Positions 12,201-24,300 of a stretch of 64,000 nucleotides of DNA are shown in pieces. Source of the DNA: Himantopus leucocephalus (taxonomy: Eukaryota > Chordata > Aves > Charadriiformes > Recurvirostridae); NCBI GenBank assembly GCA_003993805.1, contig RSEF01000003.1, positions 104,007,139 through 104,071,138 on the forward strand. Direction: 5' to 3'. The notes below the pieces were generated by a model that searched no databases, was not told the origin of the DNA, and was given only the letters and a program-made list of their open reading frames with translations. The translations under genes and the position numbers were made by a program. Positions within the stretch are counted from its first letter, which is position 1; each line of letters opens with the position of its first letter.

Positions 12201-15200
12201 CTGTGCTTGCAGGCTGAATCTAAATTTCCTGGAGTAACTGGCTTGTCAGACATCAAAAGGTTCTGGTAACGGTTCCCTCGTATCCACAGTATGTCTCATC
12301 TAGGGATTGTTACAAGAAGTTAGTCTGGGGATTAGCAACATCAACTTTATACCAGCAGAAAGCTTCCACCAACAGAGCAGAATTCTCCTGCTGCTGCCTG
12401 AAGAGCAGGCTGCTTGTCATGTCTCATGGCTTTCCAGCCTCCTTGTAACACCAGGGCAAAGATAGGACCTTGACATTTATGATAAAGTAATGCAGCCATG
12501 AGGAATGGGAGGACACAGAACCAGCTCTGGGATATTTATATGGGGAAAAGTTACTTAAAGCCATTTTTTACCTAGGAACTCTCTGAACTATATCACATAT
12601 ACTATGTGTATGATTTGGTTTTAATTGCAAATCCTTTGAAGACCACCTTTCGGCTTCAACATTGAAAACTAAGAGTAAAAGGCCAGCACATATTTAGGCA
12701 GCGGTTCGATTAAATTAAGTCTTTCAGTTAAAGAAGTTTTTATCCATACATCTTATTGTATTTGAAACACTAAATTTTTGCCAATACTGTAATATATTGC
12801 TGTAAAAGATTGCAGGAAAATAATGTTTACCATTCCCATCTACCTTTTAATGTATTAGGCTGCAGTCCTGTTCCTTATGATGTGTTTTCAGGCACTTTAC
12901 CTTCTTTAGGTAGTTTATTCATTTGGTGGAATCATTTTCAGGTTATTTTATTCCTGCACTACCATCCTAGTAATTTTGGAAAAGATCTTTGTAAATCACT
13001 TGGATATTAAACTCATTCCCTCAGAGGAGAATATTATGTTGTCCTCTAGAATTTACTCTTCAGAATTATATATAGACATTCAAAATACACATCCCTCTGC
13101 TTACTTTTAATCCAACTATTGCTGCTTACGAAACCTAAAAAAATCCTGTTCCTCCTTGTTTTCCTGTATTGTATTTTGATGAATATGCTTGTCATGTCTT
13201 TATCTTCCACTGTTGGCTATTCCCTACAGAATGTATTTAATTTTTCTTCTTTCCCACTCTTCCCTGATTTTTTAGCATATATGAATTTTCTTCACTTTGT
13301 TGTCACATTTTTCCATTCCTGTGATTAGTAAGATGTTGTATTTTAGCTTTATTTTCAGAAGAACCTGAATGTAAAAATCTGCATTTTTTCTGTCTTGAGG
13401 AGGCCTTGAGGTGTTGGGGGGAAGTTGTTTGTTTCATGTATGTTTTTCTACAGTGCCTTAAACTATGTTGGTTTATCATTGCCGTTTTATATGGGAATTT
13501 TGCCATGGTTTGTCATGCATAACCTTCTATAAGAATTATCGCTTTCTTCTTGTTTGTCCCCTAGGATTTCTGTGCATTACACTGTGGTTGGTTTTGCTTT
13601 GGATTTTTTTTCATAAACAATATTGTTGTGGATTTCATGTCTTTTAAGATCCTGATTCTTATAGTTAATTCATTTGGTTGTCTATGTGCATGAGTGTGCA
13701 TGTCTACTCGACTATATGTGCTTGCTAATAATTTTAGAAGTCGTTGTTCAGTTTGAACCAATGTTGGCAGAAGGTTGAAAGCTCAAAAAATATTAAGTTA
13801 TTACAAGTTTCATGAAAAATGTCTAAGTAAAGGAAAAAGATTCTGTTAATGTTCCTAACTGAAAAGCCGCTATGTTGAGCCAGAATACACACACAGAAGA
13901 GAGATGTTACAAAGACCTTCATCAAAGGAAGATCTTTTCCACATTACTCACCTCCCCGAACAACAGAAAACGAAGCCATGAGACACAAAACTACGGGAGT
14001 CCAACATCATTGGTTCTCTGCTCAAAAAATCATGTGCTTTAGGATAAATTAACTTCATTCTTTCCAGTTCCTGGGTTTTGCCTACAAATTTTCCTGTCCT
14101 CTGGCTCTCTGTGAGCTCTGTTACTTGCCCTAAATTGTCTGTGTGATACCTTGTACGAATGACATAAAGATGAGAAACGGTAAGGTGTAGGCACCCTTAT
14201 TTCCAGTGAAGACAGTAAATACTCAGGAAACTCAGCATATCTAGAAGTTTATGTGAAGAGTAAATGCAACAAAAAACAGCTATGAATTTTAAAATGCTTG
14301 AGCCTAAGACCATGGAGGACACATTTTCTGTGGGTTAAACTGCCTGAAGAGTTAGTTCTACACGTTGCCCAACCTGAAGAAACAGTGTTTTCATCTATGA
14401 TTTTTTGTTTGACAAGTCAGTGATATCAAAACTTCTGAATTCAAAAGGCATTTTGAAAGACCTACTTTTTCAAGTAGGTATAGGAAATGGGACAACTTGT
14501 ATATGCCTCGCACTAATGTGAATCACAGGAACAGTATTTCCTACTACCTCTGCTAGAATAAGGCATTGCTCTATTATCCTTACAGGCACATCAAATCCTT
14601 CTGCTTCTAATCTTCTAGAAATGCTTAAGAAAATCTTTCACAGTGATGTTTTCATTGGCATTCATCTTCAAAGGTTCAATTTCAGTGCTGAAATAATTCC
14701 TGATAGTGGTGGGTTGGGTTTTTTTTTCCCCCTATTAGTTATATGACAAGCTTTCTGGTCCTTTCATTCTATTTGCACCACTTCCAGATTGCTGGGTACC
14801 TGGCTTGTAGCAGAAATACCCCATCACAGCTGCAGTATAAGTGAGTAGTGGTAAGGCACGATAGCTGACTTTGAACACTGAAACAATTACCAAAATAAAT
14901 ATGAACTATTCTCTTACATAATTATTTTCTTTCATTTTTATGTGGACAAATGTAAAACAAAGAAAGAAGAAGTTGGATCTGCAGTGTAACTTTTTCAACA
15001 GATAAATATATTTATATACATATATATGTGCATTTATGTGTATATACACTTTCCAGAAAATAACACACAAAAACATTCCTATTTATAAGCCAGTTCTACT
15101 AAGTCTGTACATGCTAGGATAGAGCAGCTCTCCTAAATCCTGTGTAAATTACAGTGCAAGCACCTGACTTCCATGAACAACCAATTTAGCAAATGACCAT

Positions 15201-15743
15201 TTATTTTTGGATATAGACTCTAAGGTTTTAAAAGAAAAAGAAAAAGAAAAATCCAAACTCAAAGATTGCAAAAAGAGATATTTTTTTTCCAAGCTTTTTT
15301 GTGCTTCAGGTTTAGGCAGATAAACGCTGGCATCCTGCCCAGCTTCCAAGACTGAGTTGTTAGCTCTGTGCCAAACCTTCACATTACAGTACGCGCCCTT
15401 GGTCTATCTGCTTACTGACTAAAGGAGGAGTCAAAGCCCATCCTTTACTTGGTGATTAGCAGTTACCTGGGAACTATCAAGCTTGGAGTCAAGACCCTCC
15501 TTGACCTGAGCAGATTTCTCTACGCAGCTCCCAAATTCCCAAACCACCAGACTGGCATTTTCTGCCTGAGGGCCCCATGTTCCTTTCCCTCAAACCATTG
15601 CTGCAGAGGAGTTTGGTGCGTGAGAGACATGGGGTATAAAGAGTCACGGCAGGAAGGAGACTCACGGTAGCCACTGGGCAGGGAAACCTCCTCCTTCTGG
15701 GAGTCTCAGGAGAAGTGGGGCAATCAGCTTACAGATTACAGAT
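6261..15743. other. Long AT-rich unique stretch, no gene seen
   Basis: About 9.5 kb without a recognisable exon, RNA or mobile element. Minor structure: an 18-base tandem duplication at 7647-7682 and degenerate repeats of a TCTTACAC motif near 9827-9865. The longest frame is a 124-codon minus-strand one (8939-9313). It begins with a hydrophobic leader-like segment, but there is no domain and its length is within chance. Confidence 0.5.
7647..7682. repeat. 18-bp tandem duplication
   Basis: Two adjacent 18-base units (7647-7664 and 7665-7682) differ at one base. There is no N between them, so unlike the joint-associated copies this is a genuine short tandem duplication. Confidence 0.8.
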
Positions 15744-15927
15744 TGTCACTCCAGTCTTCAAAAAGGGCAAGAGGGATGACCCAGGANNNNNNNNNNNNNN
15801 NNNNNNNNNNNNNNNNNNNNNNNNNNNNNNNNNNNNNNNNNNNNNNNNNNNNNNNNNNNNNNNNNNNNNNNNNNNNNNNNNNNNNNGATCTCCAGAGGTC
15901 CCTTCCAACCCTGACCATTCTGTGATT
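15744..15927 (+). mobile_element. CR1 LINE fragment interrupted by assembly gap
   Basis: Left of the gap the plus strand encodes VTPVFKKGKRDDPG, a motif characteristic of the CR1 ORF2 reverse transcriptase. Right of the gap (15887-15927) is the CR1 3' terminus: GATCTCCAGAGGTCCCTTCC followed by the ATTCTGTGATT end. Both pieces are in the same orientation, so they are probably one insertion. In intact CR1 these landmarks lie well over 1 kb apart, so either the missing part is hidden in the gap or the element is internally deleted. The left boundary is uncertain; sequence before 15744 is not recognisably CR1. Confidence 0.9.
15787..15886. other. Assembly gap of 100 N
   Basis: Exactly 100 consecutive N, a conventional placeholder length, lying inside a CR1 element. 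The real size is unknown. Any reading frame crossing it is meaningless. Confidence 0.99.
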
Positions 15928-17879
15928 AAGACATTAGATGTCAGTGTTCACAGGAGACCTAGGATCGTGTAACCCTAGGGAGTGATCTGCTTGATCCTAT
16001 AGCAGACATTTGATCAACTATGCTAGAGCTCCTGCTGACTATGTTGACTACAACTCCATCAGCTTTAGGGAAAGTTTTGTTACCTAGATTGCTTATAGAC
16101 ACCTACCTGACAACATGTAAATGCAGACATCTTAATCTGGGATCTAAATCCCACCATTTCTGTTTTCTTTGAGAAATATAGTATAGAAAACATTTCAAGG
16201 ACTAAGATCAGGAACTCCATTCTGTTCCTTCCCATGGGAAGGTGGCATTCTTCTGCTCTTTCCATGTCCACCTCATTGAAAACAAAGGGGATGTTGCACT
16301 TCTTTTGCTCCCCAAATATCTCACACTGAAGTGATTAGGACACGTTCCTGAGACGTAAGTGATATGGGTTAAACCCCCCATCTGGTCAAGAAGAGTTTAC
16401 AACCCAAATTTCCTCTTTCCAGTGTTCTCTAGCTACTCAGTTATTGCAGGAAAGAAATGGGTCACTGCTCCACCTTTGAAAAAAAAGCTCTTCTGAGTCT
16501 ACTGCAGGTTGAAGATGAATATATTTCTAATGCAGTTCATAACTGTGACTGAATGACCTAGATTTCCAAACAGAGATATTTGTCCGGTAGCTGTTTCCAC
16601 AAATTTATTTAGCTGTCAGTATTCACTCTATAACTGGTGTTTATAGTTTTCCATGTCAGCCGACACTGCGGAGCTAAAATACAAGGCCTATCAGAATGTT
16701 TTGGAGTCATTCTGATTCTGAAATATTTTTTATTTCCATTAGATCATAAGTTTAATTTTAGCATCTCCAGGACACAGAACATTTCATCTCAGGAGGCTGC
16801 TGATTCTTTAATTCAGGGCTTTGTTGTCTCTGCTGGATAGCTGCATTTAGTGTTCAGACACCTTTCTAAATCTTTACTGTAAGTCACAATTTACCCTGAA
16901 CTCTGCAGGTACAATGCCAACTCCCATCCCACCGAATCTATAATAACACACTGGAAATCTCTGGGGTTAAACCCATTATATCAGAGCAAGGATTCTTTTA
17001 GCCTAAAAGGCTCTTTCACCTAACCATATCCATGTTCACCTCCGTCTATTTCTGAAGATGCAAACCAAAGTTGGAATTTAGGTAGCTACACCAGGTATGG
17101 CTTGCGTACAGCACCCATGGAGGTGAGATGTGAGATCATAGAAATACCACTTTCTTGGTGTTGACTGGTGAAGGCAGGAAAGCACTTTAAGACTATGGAG
17201 TTTAGTATCTTAAGGGTATGTTAGAAGCGGTACACAGACATTTTCAATTAAATTCCCTTCTGAGACAACCTAATAGATATCAAACAGAAATATGGATATT
17301 CTTGCTTCTTTGTCCAGACAAGGATGAATCTAATTTTCTTTAGTCACTAGAATGGTCTGGATAGAAGCACTGAGTCTCTGTGGAGCTAAAACAACACTGC
17401 ATTGCCATGAAGAAGAATTAGAGGATAGTTAAATTTGAAATGTCATTACCAGCCAATAGAGACAATATGCCTTTACTTTCTAAACTGTCTGATTTCCCAT
17501 TTAAAAATTTATATCGAATACATTAGACTATGCTGACCTTTGTAATGAATGTGTAATGCATGCTGTAAGCAGATCAGAAAGAAAAGAAAATGTCAATAGA
17601 AAGTAAAAAATATGGATGAAATTAGTTTAATTACAGTGGAATTCCTACTGGATTATATTATACTCACAGTAATACTAAAAGAGTTCACCATGATTAATGT
17701 TATTAAAGTGTGTGCCAAACGAAATAATGATTGTTCTCCTTTCATAGGAAAAAAGTTTCCATTTACAGTGTAGTAAGATGCAATATTTCACTTTTGCCAT
17801 GTAGGTACATTAACATCTGTAATTAAACGAATCAGATGCAAGGGCACACATAACATTTTCTAAAGATGATTTCTCCCTG
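15928..17879. other. Unique sequence, no gene seen
   Basis: No exon or repeat family recognised in these two kilobases. The short frames present lack domains. Confidence 0.55.
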
Positions 17880-18369
17880 TTTGACTCCATCTCTGACCCT
17901 CTCTTTTTTTTCTGCCTCAACTTCTTTCTTTGCATAAGACCTCTTAGTCCTTTTCCAACACATACAGGATTAAAACCCTCCTTTGTTCTCTTTTCGGTTT
18001 GTTTTTTGTCTGTGCTCTCTTGTTACAGATACAGAAGTTTCTCTCTCCTTTTATTTAATCCCTCCCAATTTCTGACTTATTTCAAAGGTCCAATAGACTT
18101 CTTTCCATCATTTACCAGTTAAAATGTCCCTTTCACACTAATCTTGCCTTTCCCTGATTACAACACTAAATATTCTAGCCAAGCTTATTTTTGAGAAAAA
18201 ATCGTATTTCCTACTCCTTCTATCACTTCATTTCCTTTCATCTCTAACTTTTTGCACTTGATGTTTACAATCACCATTAGATGTCCTTTTGCTTACTGTA
18301 TTCTCATACCTCATCAATACAGATTCATCCATTGCAGTCTATTGAGTATCCTCACAATTAAGAAGTGAT

Positions 18370-18790
18370 CATTTTTAGCAAAATTTTAGAACAAGTACTG
18401 CACTTTCATTTTCCCAGACCTGCCAGCTACATAGAAAACTGTCACCAATTCTATTTTTTTAAAGATCTCTCCTTGTTCTTCTCTTTTGTCTCTTCTTGGA
18501 TATTTTTGTTTGTTCATTTGTTTTTACTGTATCTGCTGTATTCTTGTTTCTCCCTGAATTTCTTCAGGTAACCCCAAGATATTGTCTCTCATTCCTTTCT
18601 TTTGCCCTTTTTCATGCCACAGAGGAAACAGAAATTCTAGCAGCATCACTGTTATGTTGTTTCACGGATCTGCACTCGTACTCTAAACTTCTCTTTTTTA
18701 GCTGAACTGAAATCTTACTCTGAGTCTGTCCAGACTTCCTTCACTGCTCCACGTTTTCTCCTCTAGCTCTCTGCATCAAGACTACACCCA
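18370..18790 (+). mobile_element. Ancient L2-like LINE fragment (RT region)
   Basis: The plus strand encodes SKILEQVLHFHF at about 18376-18411. This resembles the SKLLERV block just after the PISLL motif of L2-clade reverse transcriptases. About 150 bases on, a TTCAGGTAACCCCAAGATAT segment followed by pyrimidine-rich sequence matches the G(V)PQGSVLGPLLFSLF block in order and spacing. The element is heavily mutated and frame-disrupted. The pyrimidine bias extends upstream to about 17880, which may be more of the same element. Assignment rests on motif order, not on an alignment. Confidence 0.5.
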
Positions 18791-20504
18791 AATAATAAGC
18801 CTAAAATACAGTATTTACAACCCATATATGAAGGTAAAGCTTGCGTCTCAAATGCAGTGACATCCTTTATTTTGAAACTAAGACATGCAGTTTTAGCACA
18901 CCTTGCTGTATTCAGAGTGATGCTGTTCTTGAATCATCACTTTGTTTCTCTTATTTGTCTTTGTGTGTCCATCCATTTGCTGTTCCATGAAACAGCTCAA
19001 GAAACAAGTTGCTTGTCTTGCATACAAAGCTGACCATTTCTTATTCACCGTCACTTCCCAGTGTTAAGAGACCAGACTTGCATTCTGTTCCTAAGTCTTA
19101 CATTTTATTTCAGGCTTAATTTTTACACTTTTTAAATTTTTATTATAAAATCTCCCTTACCACTTAATTATCCTCCTTCAAATCCAACCTTAAAACTTTC
19201 AGATACAAAGATGTGTGACAACAGAATGACCAAAGGTGACATGGGAGCACTCTCTACTGACAACTGTGTATTGTTATTTCCCTACACATATTTATGTATA
19301 TATGTATGTATGTTAACTGCTAGCCCAGTTTGTGCTTAAGCCTTCTTAAGCTCTTTCTATAAGAAACCTCTTCTTGTATTGTCTTTTTCCATCTTCTATA
19401 AAAAAAGAGACTGTGGATCATAACCAAGCTCATAGCTAATACAGCAATACAAGTATAAATAGTGTTTCTGAGGACTTCGTTTTATATATATTTCATATGT
19501 CTGTAGTGCAATGAAAAGATAGATGGATGCCTCAGTTACTTTAAATGAGTTCACCTCACCTAACTTCAGCTACATCTGCGGTAGATTTTTATATAGTCAA
19601 TAGGGAAAATAAGCACTTCTAGAATGTGATTCACTTCCTCTTAATATGGATGTCAAAACCTGGTTTATAGCAAGAGTGAAATCCTACACTGCTAATGTTC
19701 AATTGGACTCTTGCCACCAGCTTCAGTAGGGCCAGAATTTATCCCCAAATATGCTAAGAGCTTTTTCAGAGATATGTTCAAATCAACTTTCCAAACTCCA
19801 CAAAGCACACCAAAATCTTAAGCCAAACCCAGCAGAAGATCCAAAATCAATATAACTTTTCCAATATGCTGACTTCTAAAGTTGAAACCTTAGAAATTTC
19901 CACTTAGAACATGACATGAAGTAACAGTGACATGCTGAATAAATAACTAGCCATGCTGCAATTACATATTTTAATCAGAGACAGGATTTTGGATCAATTC
20001 TGTGGAAAAACTAGATACCAGTCAGCAACCAAGCCACTACCTCAAAATAAAAATTAGTGATCTTTACCGATCTAAACTTAATCAAATTCATTAATAAAAA
20101 AAAATTAGAACAAGAACAACTAAAACAAACCAACATTTTTAAGATCCAGTTATCCTTATCCACTTTTTAAGAATTATTGATCCTATTGAGAGTTTAGACT
20201 TGGCATGTGCTCTAGAGAATTGTTCATTAAACAATTAAAATGATGAAAAACAATAAATCATAAACAATGCTAAGACTTTTTAAAATGCTAATTATTTTTC
20301 AACTCACTTCCCCAACTCCTAATAACTCAGTCTAGGACACCTATTTTTAATAAATAATATCAGTGAAGAAAAATTTCTTAGTAGAAAAGCTAGAGGCTGG
20401 AAAAGTCACCAAGGTGCAGCTAATGTTTTTGTCTCATGCCAGTTTCTTCCTCAGAAAATAATTAAGGAGAAATACCAGAACCATTTCTGGAATGTTATTA
20501 TTAA
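18791..20504. other. AT-rich unique sequence, no gene seen
   Basis: No coding region recognised. Contains TATA/TGTA-rich simple stretches near 19287-19320 and 19480-19500 only. Confidence 0.55.
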
Positions 20505-20565
20505 AATAATAATAATAATAATAATAATAATCATCACCATCATCATCATCATCATCATCATCATC
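20505..20565 (+). repeat. Compound microsatellite (AAT)n-(ATC)n
   Basis: About nine AAT units (20505-20530) pass directly into about eleven ATC/CAT units with one CAC variant (20531-20565). The change from one triplet to the other by a single base suggests the second array arose by mutation and expansion at the edge of the first. Confidence 0.95.
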
Positions 20566-20785
20566 CTTGTCACAATACTTCTGGACAGGTTCCTGTGAAA
20601 CCCCACTTCCAAATAAACTGTTATGATCTCTAAATGAGGAGTAAAACTTGGAATGTGATATTTGAGGTTAAAACGTTATGTTTCCATAATTTACCGATTT
20701 ATACATGCTTTAATTCCCACATAAATCTTATGCTTCTCAGGACAGGACCACAGCACTGTTTGTGAAAATAGGTGACAGATTATAC

Positions 20786-21379
20786 TGTTTTTGGCTGGGA
20801 TAGAGTTAATTTTTTTCACAGTAGCTTGTATTGGGCTACGGTTTGGCTTTGTGACCAAAACAGTGTTGATAACACAGCGGTGGTTTAGTCATTGCTGAGG
20901 AGTGCTGACACAGAGTCAAGGCCTCTTCTGTTTCTCACCCCACCCCACCAGTGAGTAGACTGGGGGTACAAAAGACACTGGGAGGGAACACAGCCAGGAC
21001 AGCTGACCCCAACTGACCAAAGGGATATCCCAGATCATATGACAACATGCTCAGCAATGAAATCTGGGGGAAGATGGAGGAAGGAGGGGCACATTCAGAG
21101 TTATGGCATTCGTCTTCCCAAGTAATGATTATGCATGATGGAGCCCTGCTTTCCTGGACATGGCTGAACACCTGCCTGTGATGCAAAATTTTGAATGAAT
21201 TCCTTGCTTTGCTTTGCTTGAGTGCACAGCTTTTGCTTTACCTATTAAACTGTCTTTGTCTCAACCCATGAGTTGTCTTGACTTTACCCTTCCTATTCTT
21301 TCCCCCATCCCACCCGGGGGGAGTGAGTGAGTGAGTGGCTGTGTGGGGCTGAGCTGCCTACCAGGGTTAAACCACAACA
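20786..21379 (+). mobile_element. Solo LTR of an avian ERVL-type endogenous retrovirus
   Basis: This 594-base block begins TGTTTTTGGCTGGGATAGAG and ends GGTTAAACCACAACA, so it has TG...CA termini. It carries the familiar internal landmarks of the abundant bird ERVL LTR: AACAGTGTTGATAACACAG, GCTGACCCCAACTGACCAAA, GGAGCCCTGCTTTCCTGG, the CTATTAAACTGTCTTTGTCT polyadenylation region (ATTAAA at 21243-21248) and a GAGT-rich tail. No gag, pol or env sequence lies on either side, so it is a solo LTR left by recombination. Flanking 5-mers (TATAC and CGTAT) do not match, so the target-site duplication has decayed or a boundary is a few bases off. The opposite-strand frame at 20935-21186 is a shadow. 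Confidence 0.92.
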
Positions 21380-24300
21380 CGTATGAAGATGTGTCATGAT
21401 TTACCTATGTTGCAAGAATAATATTCAGTAATATTCATCTCTGTTTTTCTGCTTTACATGGTTTAGACCAATGAAGTAAAACAAACAGGAAACCCTTAGA
21501 GAAGTAAAGACTCTGTTACTGAATGCTTGTGTAATAGGTATGGTATATTTGTCTAAGAAATCAGGAAAGTCTATGAAGACTGACACCAGTAAGACATTTA
21601 AACAAAGATAGAGACCAGTAATCAATTTAAAGGATCTTTCTTCAAAGTACCACCCTGTTTCACAAACATTAAAAGGAGTAAGGAACTCTGCCTACAGTGT
21701 TGGAAACTTGCTGAACAAAAGAGATACTCATTAAAAAAACCCCAAACATAAAATATATTAAATCCCATTGACAAAGGGGGATGGGGAAATATTTGACAAC
21801 TGGCAAAAGTATAAAAACAAGTTCAAATGAGAAACATAAGTCCCACAACGATCCAGTGGAAAAAAAGGACGGGACCACAAGTCAGCTAAATACTGATTCA
21901 ACTCGCAGGCTATCAGTTGGCACTGAGTGATATATGAAATCCCAAAGATTGCCAAAATCCAAACCAGCATAATATTTAAACTATAAAGGGGCCCTGCTGA
22001 CCCATTACAGAGTTTCCCTTATTTTTTAAATTATAGGTTGGCCTCTTAGACGTGCTTTGGCCAAGCTCTCAAGAGAAGGGATTTAAGCCTTTTTTATTTG
22101 GAATCATCATTTGCTTGGAGTTCATACTTCTCTCTCCAAGGCCTAAGCAGGGGCTGTATGGTCAATGCATGACAGCAGCACAGAGCAGACAGGTCGTGTA
22201 CACTGTTACCTTCCAGACATTTTGAGCCATTCTGTCTGTGCAAAAGAGCTGTGCATATGAACCGACTTGCAAGGTCAATCAGGTTTGCAGCTGCTTTGCA
22301 TTGTTGAAGTGGCACAAAGGAGCAAAACTGGACCAGGGATTCTGGCCCCGAGAGTAGAAATTTGAAGGACATCGAATAAAACTTACACATACTGGTTAAA
22401 CTTGGAGAAAACACGTTATTGCAATATTTGTGTTAAACATCAGCTGAAAACAAACACTGTTTTTCCCCCTAATGGATGAGTAGAACAACTCTCAAAGACT
22501 AGAAAATGCTGTTTAAGAGTCTGAGGTTTTATTATCTTGCATATATTTTAATGGCTTTCAATTATGTCGAGGAGCAGAAGGATCAAAATTCTGAGATGTG
22601 ACAATTTGTGTGGTATTTGTGGTCTCGCCATACCTCAAAATTCTGGAAATATCAGAAAACAGTTTGAACTCTCAAGATTTATAGTCCAATTTCTAGACTA
22701 CCCAGGCTAGCTAACTATGTTATAGACAAGCTCGAATTAATCCTCAGTTCTGGACATCTGCAAACCACAGATCAAAATCAGTATCCATAGTCTGCAGTTC
22801 TGTGCTTTTGTAGTTTGGATGAATTATCTGAATCAAACATCCAAAGCGTCAACAACAGGGAAAAATCAATCAGAAACATATGCCATTTTAAAGCTCTTCT
22901 TCCAGCTGCTTAGGGGAATAGAGGGCTGGCTCCTTCCACAAATCCCTCAGGCCTTCTGATCCACCCCAAAAAACAGCTAGTAGAAAGGAGCAAGATGGAA
23001 ATAGCAGTGGAAGCTGTTCTCACTATCCTCTTATACACTTACATTTTAGGACAGCGTTGTCTTTAAGTGGTGACAAGTACTATCTGTCCCTTTGGTGTCC
23101 ATACAGATGGCATAGTTCTGCACTTTTTTTTTTTTTTTTTTTTTAAAANTGTCAAAAATGAGACTAAATGCTTCAATCTAGAACCTCAAAATGTATCTGC
23201 TTAAATCTCAGAACTGGAAAGAAAGGAGTTAACATTTAGAAATGTTGTTTCATTGGAAATTCTGGGGGGAAAAGGTATTTTTTTCAGAAAATAAAATACA
23301 AAAATTTGAGCAGAGACGTAAGAAATCTTAGTGTAGATTTTATTTTTTTATATACATATAGGGTTTATACCATTTTTAATTAAATTGAACTCTGGAGATC
23401 TGATCTAGCAAAGATTTCAGCTGTGGTCTGTAGGTTGCTGTCTCCCTCACTGATGGTTTCTAATTTAGGTGGCTCATCGAAGAGCTTAAAGTGAAGTCAC
23501 ATTAATCCGTATGATACAGCCTCACATACAGCCTGTGCCGCTATGGGACAATGAGAAGCTTTAGGTTCAGCAAGCCTTGAACCCTCTCAATGCCAAGGAT
23601 GCCTTTGGCTACAAAGCTGAGACACTACAAAGTCTTAACCCAAGGCAGTCCCCATAGAAACTCCTGGACATCTGCAGGCAAAAGTAAACTGGAAAGAGAC
23701 CAGTCATTTTCCTGGAGAAGCCAGTTGGAAGCTTGTTGACATCACTGTACGTCCATTAAACATGAAAATCTACTTTACTGGAATATGCGTGACCTATTCT
23801 GTGCAATGCTGCCACATTAGGCTTACGATTACTAAAGCGCTTTGGACTACTATAGAATCACTGAGTTTCGTAAGATCTGCCTGTAAGGAAGAACAATGAA
23901 AAAACCATTTGGCTTTATTGTATCCCGCAAACTTCAATGTTGTTACCAGTATAACAAGTCCAAGAACAGGAATTTGCAGTTGCGTGTACTGCTGAGTGTT
24001 CCCTAGAAAAAAACAAGACAGTGGGAAATGGGGAAAATGTTTGTAAGAAGACAGATACTTTCTTTTAAATTGTCACATCATAAAGTCTCTCAAACTGTTA
24101 CAGAAGAGATAGAAGCAGCATGCATAAACCTTAGATAATTTTCACAGACCCTCTGAAGAGGAATGAGAAGCCATTCAAAGTGCTACGTTTCTTGTACAGG
24201 ACTTTGGTGATACTCCTCAAAGTACTTTGCCAGGTTTTGTTGGGCCTCTGTATTTTCATTTTTCCTTTCCCTTTATTTCTAAAGATATTTACACCAGAGT

